In this document: one piece after another, positions 55,357-62,634 of the stretch
Position numbering within the stretch: the first letter of the stretch is position 1
How the letters are laid out: each line of letters opens with the position of its first letter
From: Polyangiaceae bacterium
Lineage (GTDB): Bacteria; Myxococcota_A; Polyangia; Polyangiales; Polyangiaceae
Assembly (NCBI GenBank): GCA_041389725.1
Contig: JAWKRG010000004.1
Location: 868,001-932,000 of the forward strand
Direction of reading: 5' to 3'
Length of the DNA stretch: 64,000 nt
The notes under the pieces: generated by a model
Seen by the model: the letters and a program-made list of their open reading frames with translations, nothing else
Told to the model about the DNA's origin: nothing
The model's database searches: none
Translations under genes and position numbers: made by a program

Positions 55357-56288
55357 CCCGCCTTCGCCAGCTTCGCTGGTTTCGCGCGCGAGGGGTGACC
55401 TGGGTGGAGCACGTACGCGCGCTGAGGGAGATCGAGCAAGGGCTGCGGTCACCCGCCGTGGCGCGGAACCCTCCGCCTGCTTTCACCGTGGTGGTGCCGG
55501 TGTACTCACGCCCGTGGAACGCTGCGCTATCGGTGGCCCTGGGGCTCGCGACCCCAGGCGTCGCGCGCGTCGTGGTGTGCCTGAACGACCCTGGCTTCCG
55601 AACCGCAGATCTGATGCTGCCGGACGACCCCCGTCTTGTCGTACTGCGAACGCCCACGCGACGTGGCCCGGTCGAGCGCTATCGTGCCGTGGCGGAGTTC
55701 GACGGAGACTACTTCTTCTCGCCCGACGACGACGTGTTCTTGCCGCCACTCCGAGTCGCGGAACTGATGTGCGCGCTCGCGCGGGAGCCAGCGAGCCCGC
55801 ACGGCTTCTACGGTCAGCACTATTCCGCAGCCGAACGGCGCTTCAGTCAGGGCGTCGTTCGTCGCAGCGGGCAGGTACATGTTCTCAATCGCGCCTATGC
55901 GTTCACGCGCAAACATCTGGACAGGTACCTTGCGCTGCTGCAGCAGCTCGAGGTCGACCGTGACGGCATCGCCTTGGACGATGATATCGTCTTGTCGTTC
56001 TGCGGTGACGCCTTGCCGCAAGTCCACGACCTTGGTCCCTACGTCGACTGTCCCAGCGAAGCCTCCAGACCGCTCGCTCGTTGGGCGAGAAGCGACGCTG
56101 ACAGCGTGCGCGGTCGGCTAATCGAGCGACTCAGTCATGACGTCGGCATGCCACCGAGCGCGAAGCCTTTGGCGCCGCAGCCCAGTTTCGCTTGGCATCC
56201 CCGCGGCGCTCTCGCTGCGGCGCTTTTCCATGCCACACCGGCGGGATGGCTCTTGCGCGCAGGTCAGCGGGCTCTCGGGCGGCGCTGA
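55332..56288 (+). CDS. GT-A-type glycosyltransferase
   Basis: Glycosyltransferase of 318 residues. The ATG with GGAAGG upstream gives a 25-bp overlap with the flippase gene; an earlier ATG would overlap more. A GT2-like Rossmann opening (FTVVVPVYSRPWNAALSVAL) leads to a metal-binding DDD (YFFSPDDDVFLPP), a pattern also seen in GT64-like exostosin domains. A C-terminal segment ALDDDIVLSFCG may bind acceptor. It closes the second plus-strand glycan operon. Confidence 0.84.
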   Translation: MVTGTDALTRLRQLRWFRARGVTWVEHVRALREIEQGLRSPAVARNPPPAFTVVVPVYSRPWNAALSVALGLATPGVARVVVCLNDPGFRTADLMLPDDPRLVVLRTPTRRGPVERYRAVAEFDGDYFFSPDDDVFLPPLRVAELMCALAREPASPHGFYGQHYSAAERRFSQGVVRRSGQVHVLNRAYAFTRKHLDRYLALLQQLEVDRDGIALDDDIVLSFCGDALPQVHDLGPYVDCPSEASRPLARWARSDADSVRGRLIERLSHDVGMPPSAKPLAPQPSFAWHPRGALAAALFHATPAGWLLRAGQRALGRR

Positions 56289-56343
56289 GCGCTTCGCAGG
56301 TTGGGGGCTGACCGCGATCGTCTCCGCTGCTAGCGTTCACGGA

Positions 56344-56808
56344 ATGGGCGGCAATCGTATTTGGGTGGTAGCGGTCTGGGGAATCGTCACTGCCTGCTCT
56401 GGGCGGGACTTGGGCGAATACCAGCAGGGCACGGACGCCGGCACCTCGGGATCCGGGGGCGGCGTGTCCGACGCCGGCAGCGACGGCGGGGGCCAAGGCG
56501 GTAGCGGTGGTATTCAGTGCGGTCAGGGGATCTGCACGGACACCTGTTGTGCAGACCTAGGCGACCTGACCTGCGAGCTGGGAGGATGCGATGGCACCTA
56601 CGTGGAGTGCTGGTCGCCGAGCGACTGTCCGCAGGCCGCTCCCGTGTGCTGCCTCAAGAACAACTACGTCAGTTGTTCCGCGACAGCGGCAGGTTGCGAA
56701 CAGATACTGTGCACGCATCCCACTCATTGCGGCCCAGGAGAGCAGTGTGTCGACTACTCGATCCTGGCGGACGGCGCGTTTCATTGCTACCTCCCTGACC
56801 CCAACTAG
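56344..56808 (+). CDS. small Cys-rich lipoprotein
   Basis: 154 residues, function unknown. The signal peptide ends VTACSG. A Gly/Asp/Ser linker (about 22-55) is followed by a compact domain with about 14 Cys, including ICTDTCCADLGDLTC, CCLKNNYVSC and CEQILCTHPTHC. Such disulphide-rich tails are typical of secreted myxobacterial proteins. The start is the internal ATG at MGGNRIW. Its stop codon lies inside the first copy of the ACTAGTGC repeat that opens the hairpin array downstream. Confidence 0.72.
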   Translation: MGGNRIWVVAVWGIVTACSGRDLGEYQQGTDAGTSGSGGGVSDAGSDGGGQGGSGGIQCGQGICTDTCCADLGDLTCELGGCDGTYVECWSPSDCPQAAPVCCLKNNYVSCSATAAGCEQILCTHPTHCGPGEQCVDYSILADGAFHCYLPDPN

Positions 56809-57024
56809 TGCCGTGTCTCAGAATTCGTAATCCGAATTCTGAGCGGGCGCTTCGCGCCCGTGCGCTGCTTCACAGCGCGGGCACTGGCGTCATCGGGGGC
56901 GTCCCGCCCCCGGAAACCGGCTCCGCCGGTCTCTAAGCCCCCCGGATTCGCTTCGCGAATCCACTAGTGCTGCGTCCACTTGGCGCTTTGATACTGGATT
57001 GCGACGTCTGGGACGCAGCACTAG
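56804..57024. repeat. array of seven hairpins bounded by ACTAGTGCYGYGTC repeats
   Basis: Seven perfect or near-perfect inverted repeats lie head to tail in 221 bp: 56817-56843 (11-bp arms, EcoRI-like GAATTC on both sides), 56844-56860 (CGGGCGC/GCGCCCG), 56862-56878, 56894-56912 (CGGGGGCG/CGCCCCCG), 56916-56930 (ACCGGC/GCCGGT), 56944-56962 (GGATTCGC/GCGAATCC) and 56964-57024 (14-bp arms CTAGTGCTGCGTCC). Three-base loops TTC or TCC recur. ACTAGTGCCGTGTC (56804) and ACTAGTGCTGCGTC (56963) act as direct boundaries, with an inverted copy at 57011-57024. The rest of the gap to 57174 shows nothing further. Confidence 0.9.
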
Positions 57025-57174
57025 AGCCCTGCCGCGTGGTCGGTTCGCTCGTCGCGCCAGCCGCCGCGTGCGGATCGCCATGAGCCAGGCCTTCGAGGTC
57101 GGCGCATTTGCTGGGTTTTCGTCGCTCCGTCGTGAAGCGTTTCGCAGAATTCGCAGGCGTTCTACCCTAGCGGC

Positions 57175-57669
57175 ATGCCCAAGCTGGATGAAGCGCAGCG
57201 CGACATGGAGATCTGCGTGCTGGTAGTCGGTGGGGCGAGCGATGCATTTCGTGACTCGCTGCCGCTGGACAACGGCGTGCTCAAGCTGGGGGACCTCGGA
57301 CGATGGCGTCCGACAGTGAAGCTTCACACCTTTGGAATAGAGCCTTTCGCCGACGAGGCCGAAGCTCAGCGTCTGACGACGCTTCTGCCCACGGCAGACG
57401 CTTTGGTGCTCACGGACTCCCACGAGGCCGGACACCACTATTCGTCGCGCACCCTGGAAGGGCTGGATCGAGCGCTGCACCTGGGAAAGCCCGCGATGCC
57501 TGTCGCCGTCTTCGGGGGCAACGCGCTTGCCAGTGAGTGGGGAACGCTGAGCGCGTACAAGCCGGTTTACGTCGGCGACCCCTCCCAGGAGCATGCCATG
57601 CCGATCATCAAAGCACTGGTGCGAGGGATGCTCCGGCCCACGACGAGGCCGCCGCCCGCTCAGCCCTGA
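57175..57669 (+). CDS. hypothetical alpha/beta protein
   Basis: 164 residues, not recognised. No signal peptide. The chain starts with a strand CVLVVGGASD and shows alternating alpha/beta phrases (DALVLTDSHEAG, MPVAVFGGNALASEW), consistent with a small Rossmann-like fold. A Pro-rich tail ends it. It lies 150 bp downstream of the hairpin array and tail to tail with a Tat-like lipoprotein gene. Coding is supported by length, codon bias and lack of a better overlapping frame only. Confidence 0.6.
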   Translation: MPKLDEAQRDMEICVLVVGGASDAFRDSLPLDNGVLKLGDLGRWRPTVKLHTFGIEPFADEAEAQRLTTLLPTADALVLTDSHEAGHHYSSRTLEGLDRALHLGKPAMPVAVFGGNALASEWGTLSAYKPVYVGDPSQEHAMPIIKALVRGMLRPTTRPPPAQP

Positions 57670-57670
57670 G

Positions 57671-58708
57671 TCACTTGCGGCGGCGCAAGGCTTCGGCGTA
57701 GCGCTTCCAGGTTTCGCCCTTCACCCGCGCCAGGAAAGCGTCCGCTGGCACGACGCTCCGCACCCCCATGGACCACTTGTGGCCGGCCCACAGCACGGGT
57801 TGGTTGGATTGGAGCGACGCGCGAAAGGCATCCACTTCGGCCTTGTACTTGGAGTCGATGACGTGATGCGCGACGCCGTTCGACGGGGGCTCTCGCACGG
57901 GTGGTGGCGGCAGGGTAGATGGCCACGGCTTGCCGTCACTCTTGGCGTGCTCGAAGCCCCACAGCATCACTTCGATCTGCGGCGGCTGCCAGGGCGCGCG
58001 GTTGGCAAGTTGGATGTCGCGAATGGCGTCGCACATGGCGCCAATATTTGGTGGCACCGCACTCGCTCGGGCGTTGGAGGGCTTGCAGCCTGCCGCCATG
58101 CCGTAGACCGTCCGCTGGATCCAGCCACCTTCCCCCCGCAACAGGAATTGTGCCGTGGGTTGGTCCGTGGCGTGACTCAATCGGCGCATGTCGGGTTCCG
58201 AGCGCAGCAGCTCGAACAGACGGCGAGCGAGTGCGGTGCTGTCCGCGACCTTTCCACTGGTGCGCCCTGGAGGCTCGCCCTCCTTGGGCATGGTGATGAC
58301 CGTGCCGTCCGCGTAGAGCACGAAGCTAGGTACCTCCGAGCCCAAGACCATGGACCAGGGATCACGCGCGTAGACCGCAACCCACGGCACGTTGCTGACG
58401 CCATTCGCCTCGATCGTCAGTGGTGGTGAACTCGGCCCCACCGCCTCGCCAGGACTCTCGGTTGGCATGGCGCCGCCCGTGCCGGAGGTCGTAGCGGCCG
58501 ATGCGCCGAGCGGCGTGGCCGAGGGGGCTCTGATCGGTTCGATCGAGAGGCAGGGTTTGAAGGGGTTCACCGAGTCGCAGCTCGCCGAAGAGAGTCCAGC
58601 TAGCGCCGAGGCCACGAACAACTTTCGCCTCGACAGGACGAGGTCGCGCTCCCTTTCCGGGCTTCGTTCCCGTGGATCGCCGCGGTTCTTCGAGTTTCCC
58701 TTCGTCAT
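57671..58708 (-). CDS. hypothetical exported lipoprotein with Tat-like signal
   Basis: 345 residues, function unknown. The ATG at MTKGNSKNRG precedes a twin-arginine motif (SRRKLFVASALAG) and a Cys (SASCDS), suggesting Tat export and lipidation. A Ser/Thr/Gly/Pro linker follows. The conserved body begins VAVYARDPWSMVLGSEVPSF and has two-sided strands; it includes a Cys near 205 and another near 222. A longer upstream frame overlaps the next gene and is rejected. No family was recognised. Confidence 0.65.
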   Translation of the reverse strand: MTKGNSKNRGDPRERSPERERDLVLSRRKLFVASALAGLSSASCDSVNPFKPCLSIEPIRAPSATPLGASAATTSGTGGAMPTESPGEAVGPSSPPLTIEANGVSNVPWVAVYARDPWSMVLGSEVPSFVLYADGTVITMPKEGEPPGRTSGKVADSTALARRLFELLRSEPDMRRLSHATDQPTAQFLLRGEGGWIQRTVYGMAAGCKPSNARASAVPPNIGAMCDAIRDIQLANRAPWQPPQIEVMLWGFEHAKSDGKPWPSTLPPPPVREPPSNGVAHHVIDSKYKAEVDAFRASLQSNQPVLWAGHKWSMGVRSVVPADAFLARVKGETWKRYAEALRRRK

Positions 58709-58762
58709 GCTTGCAGGATGGAACGGCACGACATCTAGTACAAGGACGGCGGACCGCCGCGC

Positions 58763-59146
58763 ATGAACCCGAGCCCCTACTACGTCGATCCCCCGCCCGT
58801 CACAGCGCCTCCCGTGTGGCTGTGGTACGTCCTCTACGCCGTTGGGATGGCGCTGCTGTACGCGGCGTTGGTGGTGTTCGGTGTGTGGTTCACGCTGGAA
58901 GCGCCCGGTGGGCACGCTCCCGGTGGGGAGCCGCCGCTCATCGGTGCGCTCTTTGCCGTGATCAGCCTGCCCCTGAGCTTGGCGTTCGGCGCGGCACCCT
59001 TCCTGCCGAAGCGCTCTTGGGCTTGGTACTATCACTTGGCGTTGATGGCGCTCGGCTGTACCAGTGCGTGCTGCTTGCCGGCGTGCGGCGCACTCATCTA
59101 CTTCTGGATCAAGCCCGAGACGAAGGCGTTCTTCGGCGTTCGCTAG
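58763..59146 (+). CDS. small multi-pass membrane protein
   Basis: 127 residues with three to four hydrophobic segments (about 18-42, 58-75, 84-112) and a Pro/Tyr-rich N-terminus (MNPSPYYVDPPP). A Cys cluster (CTSACCLPACG) lies in the third segment. It has no recognised domain. An inverted repeat (GGCGGACCGCC) sits just before the start codon in place of a ribosome binding site. It diverges from the Tat-like lipoprotein gene by 54 bp. Confidence 0.65.
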   Translation: MNPSPYYVDPPPVTAPPVWLWYVLYAVGMALLYAALVVFGVWFTLEAPGGHAPGGEPPLIGALFAVISLPLSLAFGAAPFLPKRSWAWYYHLALMALGCTSACCLPACGALIYFWIKPETKAFFGVR

Positions 59147-59218
59147 ACGGGCCGGGAGGCGCAGTTTCGGAGTCACGGACGGCAGTAGCGTGGGCGTCTA
59201 CGGCTGCGAAGTCGCACC

Positions 59219-60226
59219 CTAGGGTTGCCCGAGGCAGCTCGGCGCCCAGCTCGCGTCGAACGCGCCGTAGTTGTTTTCGAAGAGCACGGTGCCCACCAGA
59301 CTGGGTTGCGGCAAGCACAAGGGGCCGTAGGTCACGTAGGAACAGAGGGGATTGGAGTCGTGGATGCAATCGTAGTCTTGGTCGAGCTCGAGGGCGAGCG
59401 GCTCCACCAGCGTCTGCAGGTCCTGGCGCCCCAACGGGGTGTTGGCGACGAGCGACTTCGGATCCGCGAAGAAATGCGCCTGTGCGCGCGGTGCCGCGGC
59501 TTCGGTTTCGCTACTTCGATCGAAGGGCGCGTGCGGGCCCGCCAGGTCATGTGAATCTCGCCACGGCTTGTCCGCAGGGATGTCAGCAACGTCTGGCTTG
59601 CCACCGGTTTGCGAGGCGCCCTTGTGCTCATGCGCAGCCAGCAATGCCGCCTGCAGCGTGGCGTCCATCGCGAGGATCATTCGATTGAACTCGCCGCCGC
59701 CGCAGCTTCCGGGATCCGTGGGGCTGGCTCCCTTGCCTCCGGCGATTCGATAGACTCGCATCACGTGTACGAGCGTGGAGCTCTGATCGCTCCCGAGGCG
59801 GCTACCCTGCATCCGCGCCGTGAGCGTGAGAAACACTGCGCGTGCCGACGGATCCAGCTTCTGCCAGAGCTCGCAACTGCTGCTGACGTCTTGCCCCGAC
59901 AGGCCGTTGCTCTGCGGCACCGTCACGCTTGCCTTCAAGAAACTGAAGTAGCTGTCCAGCAGGCGCTGTCGGTTCGATGCCAAGTCGTCGACTGGCGCCG
60001 CTCCGGCTGAACCGCCAGCAGTGCCATCGTCGCCTGCGTCCGCCGTGCCCCCGCTCCCGCCAACCGCAGCGCCGCCGGTGCCTCCACTCGTGCTCCCGGC
60101 GGCTCCCCCTGTCGCGGTGGCGGCGTCGCCGCCGGAACTCGGACGGTCCGCCTCCTGTCCGCTCTCTGTGCACGCTAGCGCCAGCAGCACGACCAAGAGC
60201 GCAAGCCACGGCAGCCGGCGACGCAT
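59219..60226 (-). CDS. hypothetical lipoprotein with Gly/Thr/Ala linker
   Basis: 335 residues. The ATG at MRRRLPWLALL gives a signal ending LALAC. Residues 25-80 are Gly/Ala/Thr/Ser-rich. The mature domain holds Cys-containing phrases (SSSCELWQ, PGSCGGGEFNR, YDCIHDSNPLCSYVTYG, PSCLGQP) and a His pair (AAHEHKG). No family was recognised, but the full-length frame, lipobox and linker match the other lipoproteins here. It diverges from the STAND ATPase gene by 86 bp. Confidence 0.7.
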   Translation of the reverse strand: MRRRLPWLALLVVLLALACTESGQEADRPSSGGDAATATGGAAGSTSGGTGGAAVGGSGGTADAGDDGTAGGSAGAAPVDDLASNRQRLLDSYFSFLKASVTVPQSNGLSGQDVSSSCELWQKLDPSARAVFLTLTARMQGSRLGSDQSSTLVHVMRVYRIAGGKGASPTDPGSCGGGEFNRMILAMDATLQAALLAAHEHKGASQTGGKPDVADIPADKPWRDSHDLAGPHAPFDRSSETEAAAPRAQAHFFADPKSLVANTPLGRQDLQTLVEPLALELDQDYDCIHDSNPLCSYVTYGPLCLPQPSLVGTVLFENNYGAFDASWAPSCLGQP

Positions 60227-60312
60227 GGCCGCAGCATACTGCGAATCAGGCGCTGGTGGTCGCAGGACCAGGGTTCGTCTACGATCCCGACCCCCAAGCC
60301 AGTGCTTGGGCG

Positions 60313-62634
60313 ATGGAAGCGTCGATGGGTTTGCCCGCCTTCGAGCTGTTAGTTCGTGACACGGAGCACGAGGCTGTCGTGGAGGCACTCACGCGTCACC
60401 GCGTCGTCGTGCTCACTGGCCCGGTCGGAGTGGGCAAGTCCGCGTTGGCTAGGGCGGCGGCGCGCACGGCGGTGAAGCGGGGTGCCTTCGAGCGATCCGA
60501 CATGGTGTCCCTGGTGACCGTGAGCAGTACTGAAGACCTGGATCTCGCGCTCGCGGATTGGACCACGGGTCGAACTGGTGAGGACTTCGTCCCCACCGTG
60601 CTCGTGTTGGACGCAGCGGACGGAGCCTTGACCACCCTCACCGAACGGCTGGGCACGCTGCTCGACGAGAACCCAGCGCTCAGCGTGATCGTCACCAGCC
60701 GCGAAGCGCTCTCCTCGGTCGACGCGTGGCGTCTGGAGCTTCAGCCGCTGACCCTCGACGCGGCGGGATTCAGCGGACCTGCCGCCGACTGGTTCGTTGC
60801 CTGCGTCAAGCGCGTGCGACCCGACTACCAGCCGACGCCGGCAGAACAGCCAATCTTGACTGAGCTCGTCTCGGCGTTGGACGGGCTGCCGCTCGCGATC
60901 GAGCTGTGTGCTCCTCGGCTCGCGATCATGAGTGCTGCTGCGCTGCTGCATCGCCTCCGGCAGCTACCAGGTACATCCGATGCCAACGACGCTCTGGAGC
61001 GCGCCCTGTTGGGAGCGTGGCAGGGGTTGTCGGCGGCGGAGCGACAAGCATGCGCCTGTCTCGTCGTGTTCCCCGGCAGCTTCGACGCGGCGGCCGCAGA
61101 GGCTGTGATCGCTCGGCCCGACGCTCTGGACCTACTCGCGACGCTGCGTTCTCGGTCGTGGATTCGCAGCTTCGCGGACGAGCATGGGGAGGTTCGCCTG
61201 TCGCTACTAGAAACGGTGCGACGTTTCGTGCGGGCCCAGGCTGAATTGGCGCATCTAGGCGAAGCGGAGCAGCGGCATGCCGAGTACTTTGCCGCGCTGG
61301 CCGACGCGGCGGACTCCGAGGGGATCGCTGCGGAGCACCACAACCTCGCCGCTGTGCTTTCCCGCACCGTGGCGCGCGCGCCCGTCACTCGTCGGGAAGC
61401 TGAGCCCGCACTGCGCGTTCTCGTCGCGCTGCATCTGAAGCGAGACGAGCCTCCTCGGGCCGAGCACTTGGCGTTGCTCGACGGCGTGCTGGAGCGCACA
61501 CGCGACTCCGGTGCAGACGCGCTATTGATGTGCCAAGCCGCGCTGGCCGCCGGAATCGCTCGTGCGCGCGCCGGTCAGTCTGCGCACGCTTTGCGAAACT
61601 TGGTCAACGCTCGCCACGTTGCCCACACGCTGCTGCAATCGGGCTGGGAGGCGCTGGCCGATCTGGAGATCGCGGGGCTACTGTTCGATCAGGGCGAGAG
61701 CGACTCCGCGCGTGCTTCCGCGGAGGCAGCGCGTCAGGCATTCGTGAGACTTGGCGACTTGCGCGGCGAAGCGCGTGCATGCCGAACCATCGCTGCCATC
61801 GTCTCGGAGTTCGACCAGTGCGAGCAGTTGCTCGAGTCCGCCGCATCTCTCTTCCGCGCCTGCGGTGACATGCGCGCGCAGTGCGACGCCTTGCGGTTCC
61901 TGGCTCGAAGGGCCTTGGACGTCCGGGCCCACGACGTGGCGCGGAGCGCTCTCGAGCGTGCCCCCTCTGTGGTGTTGTCTCGCATGGTCGAGCACGATCT
62001 TTATCACGACGTCGGGTCGGAAGAATGCGAAGCCTTGGCTGCGCGCGACGCGGAGTATGCAAACCTGGCCATGGCCTTGGCCGCCATGGCGGCAGCTGAA
62101 CGCGGGCGCTTTGGTGAAGCACGCGGGTTGCTGCGCGCCGCCATGGTCGCCATGGATGCTACGGATCGTCGCGAGTTGCAGAGCGTCGCGAGTTGGCTGG
62201 ACGCGAGGCTGCTCGGTAGGTCTTTGCCAGACCTCGACTCGCGATCCTTTTGGCAACGCTGCCTGTTGCACAGCAGTGGTCCACAGGCGACCACGCCGCC
62301 GACCGACACGTTTGCCATCGGTGCGGAAGGCCGCTGGTTCCGTGTGCGTGAGCAGGAAGTGGTGAGTCTCGAACGCCGGCGCTCCCTGGCAAAGCTGCTG
62401 TTCGCCTTGGCGCGAAAGCGTGTGAGTGAACCCGACGTCGCCATGTCCTGGCAGGAGCTGCAGGCTGCCGTCTGGCCTGGCGAACAGCTACTCGAGGGCA
62501 CCGGTGCGCACCGCGTACGCGTCGCCATTTCCTCGCTTCGCAAGCTTGGACTCAGCGTGGTGCTGCAGACACGGGGCGATGGATACCTGTTGGTAGCCGA
62601 CGAGCCACTCTACTTGGAGCAGGGCCGTGCGTAG
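60313..62634 (+). CDS. STAND-type ATPase with C-terminal OmpR-like winged helix
   Basis: Regulatory ATPase of 773 residues. The N-terminal NTPase has a P-loop (GPVGVGKSAL, about 36-45), Walker B (VLVLDAADG) and a sensor phrase (LSVIVTSREAL), as in NB-ARC/MalT-like STAND proteins. A winged-helix segment and about 250 residues of TPR-like helices follow. The last 110 residues form an OmpR/PhoB-type DNA-binding winged helix with LLFALARKR...WQELQAAVWPGEQL, VRVAISSLRKLG and GDGYLLVAD. In SARP-type regulators this domain is normally N-terminal, so the order is reversed. It overlaps the following kinase gene by 8 bp. Confidence 0.83.
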   Translation: MEASMGLPAFELLVRDTEHEAVVEALTRHRVVVLTGPVGVGKSALARAAARTAVKRGAFERSDMVSLVTVSSTEDLDLALADWTTGRTGEDFVPTVLVLDAADGALTTLTERLGTLLDENPALSVIVTSREALSSVDAWRLELQPLTLDAAGFSGPAADWFVACVKRVRPDYQPTPAEQPILTELVSALDGLPLAIELCAPRLAIMSAAALLHRLRQLPGTSDANDALERALLGAWQGLSAAERQACACLVVFPGSFDAAAAEAVIARPDALDLLATLRSRSWIRSFADEHGEVRLSLLETVRRFVRAQAELAHLGEAEQRHAEYFAALADAADSEGIAAEHHNLAAVLSRTVARAPVTRREAEPALRVLVALHLKRDEPPRAEHLALLDGVLERTRDSGADALLMCQAALAAGIARARAGQSAHALRNLVNARHVAHTLLQSGWEALADLEIAGLLFDQGESDSARASAEAARQAFVRLGDLRGEARACRTIAAIVSEFDQCEQLLESAASLFRACGDMRAQCDALRFLARRALDVRAHDVARSALERAPSVVLSRMVEHDLYHDVGSEECEALAARDAEYANLAMALAAMAAAERGRFGEARGLLRAAMVAMDATDRRELQSVASWLDARLLGRSLPDLDSRSFWQRCLLHSSGPQATTPPTDTFAIGAEGRWFRVREQEVVSLERRRSLAKLLFALARKRVSEPDVAMSWQELQAAVWPGEQLLEGTGAHRVRVAISSLRKLGLSVVLQTRGDGYLLVADEPLYLEQGRA

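Noticed and set aside
56817..56962. Hairpins as ordinary terminators
   Set aside because: None is followed by a T run, and six successive terminators after one small gene would be unusual.
59977..60312. Arg-rich extension of the STAND ATPase frame
   Set aside because: It overlaps a divergent lipoprotein gene and reads as its complement.
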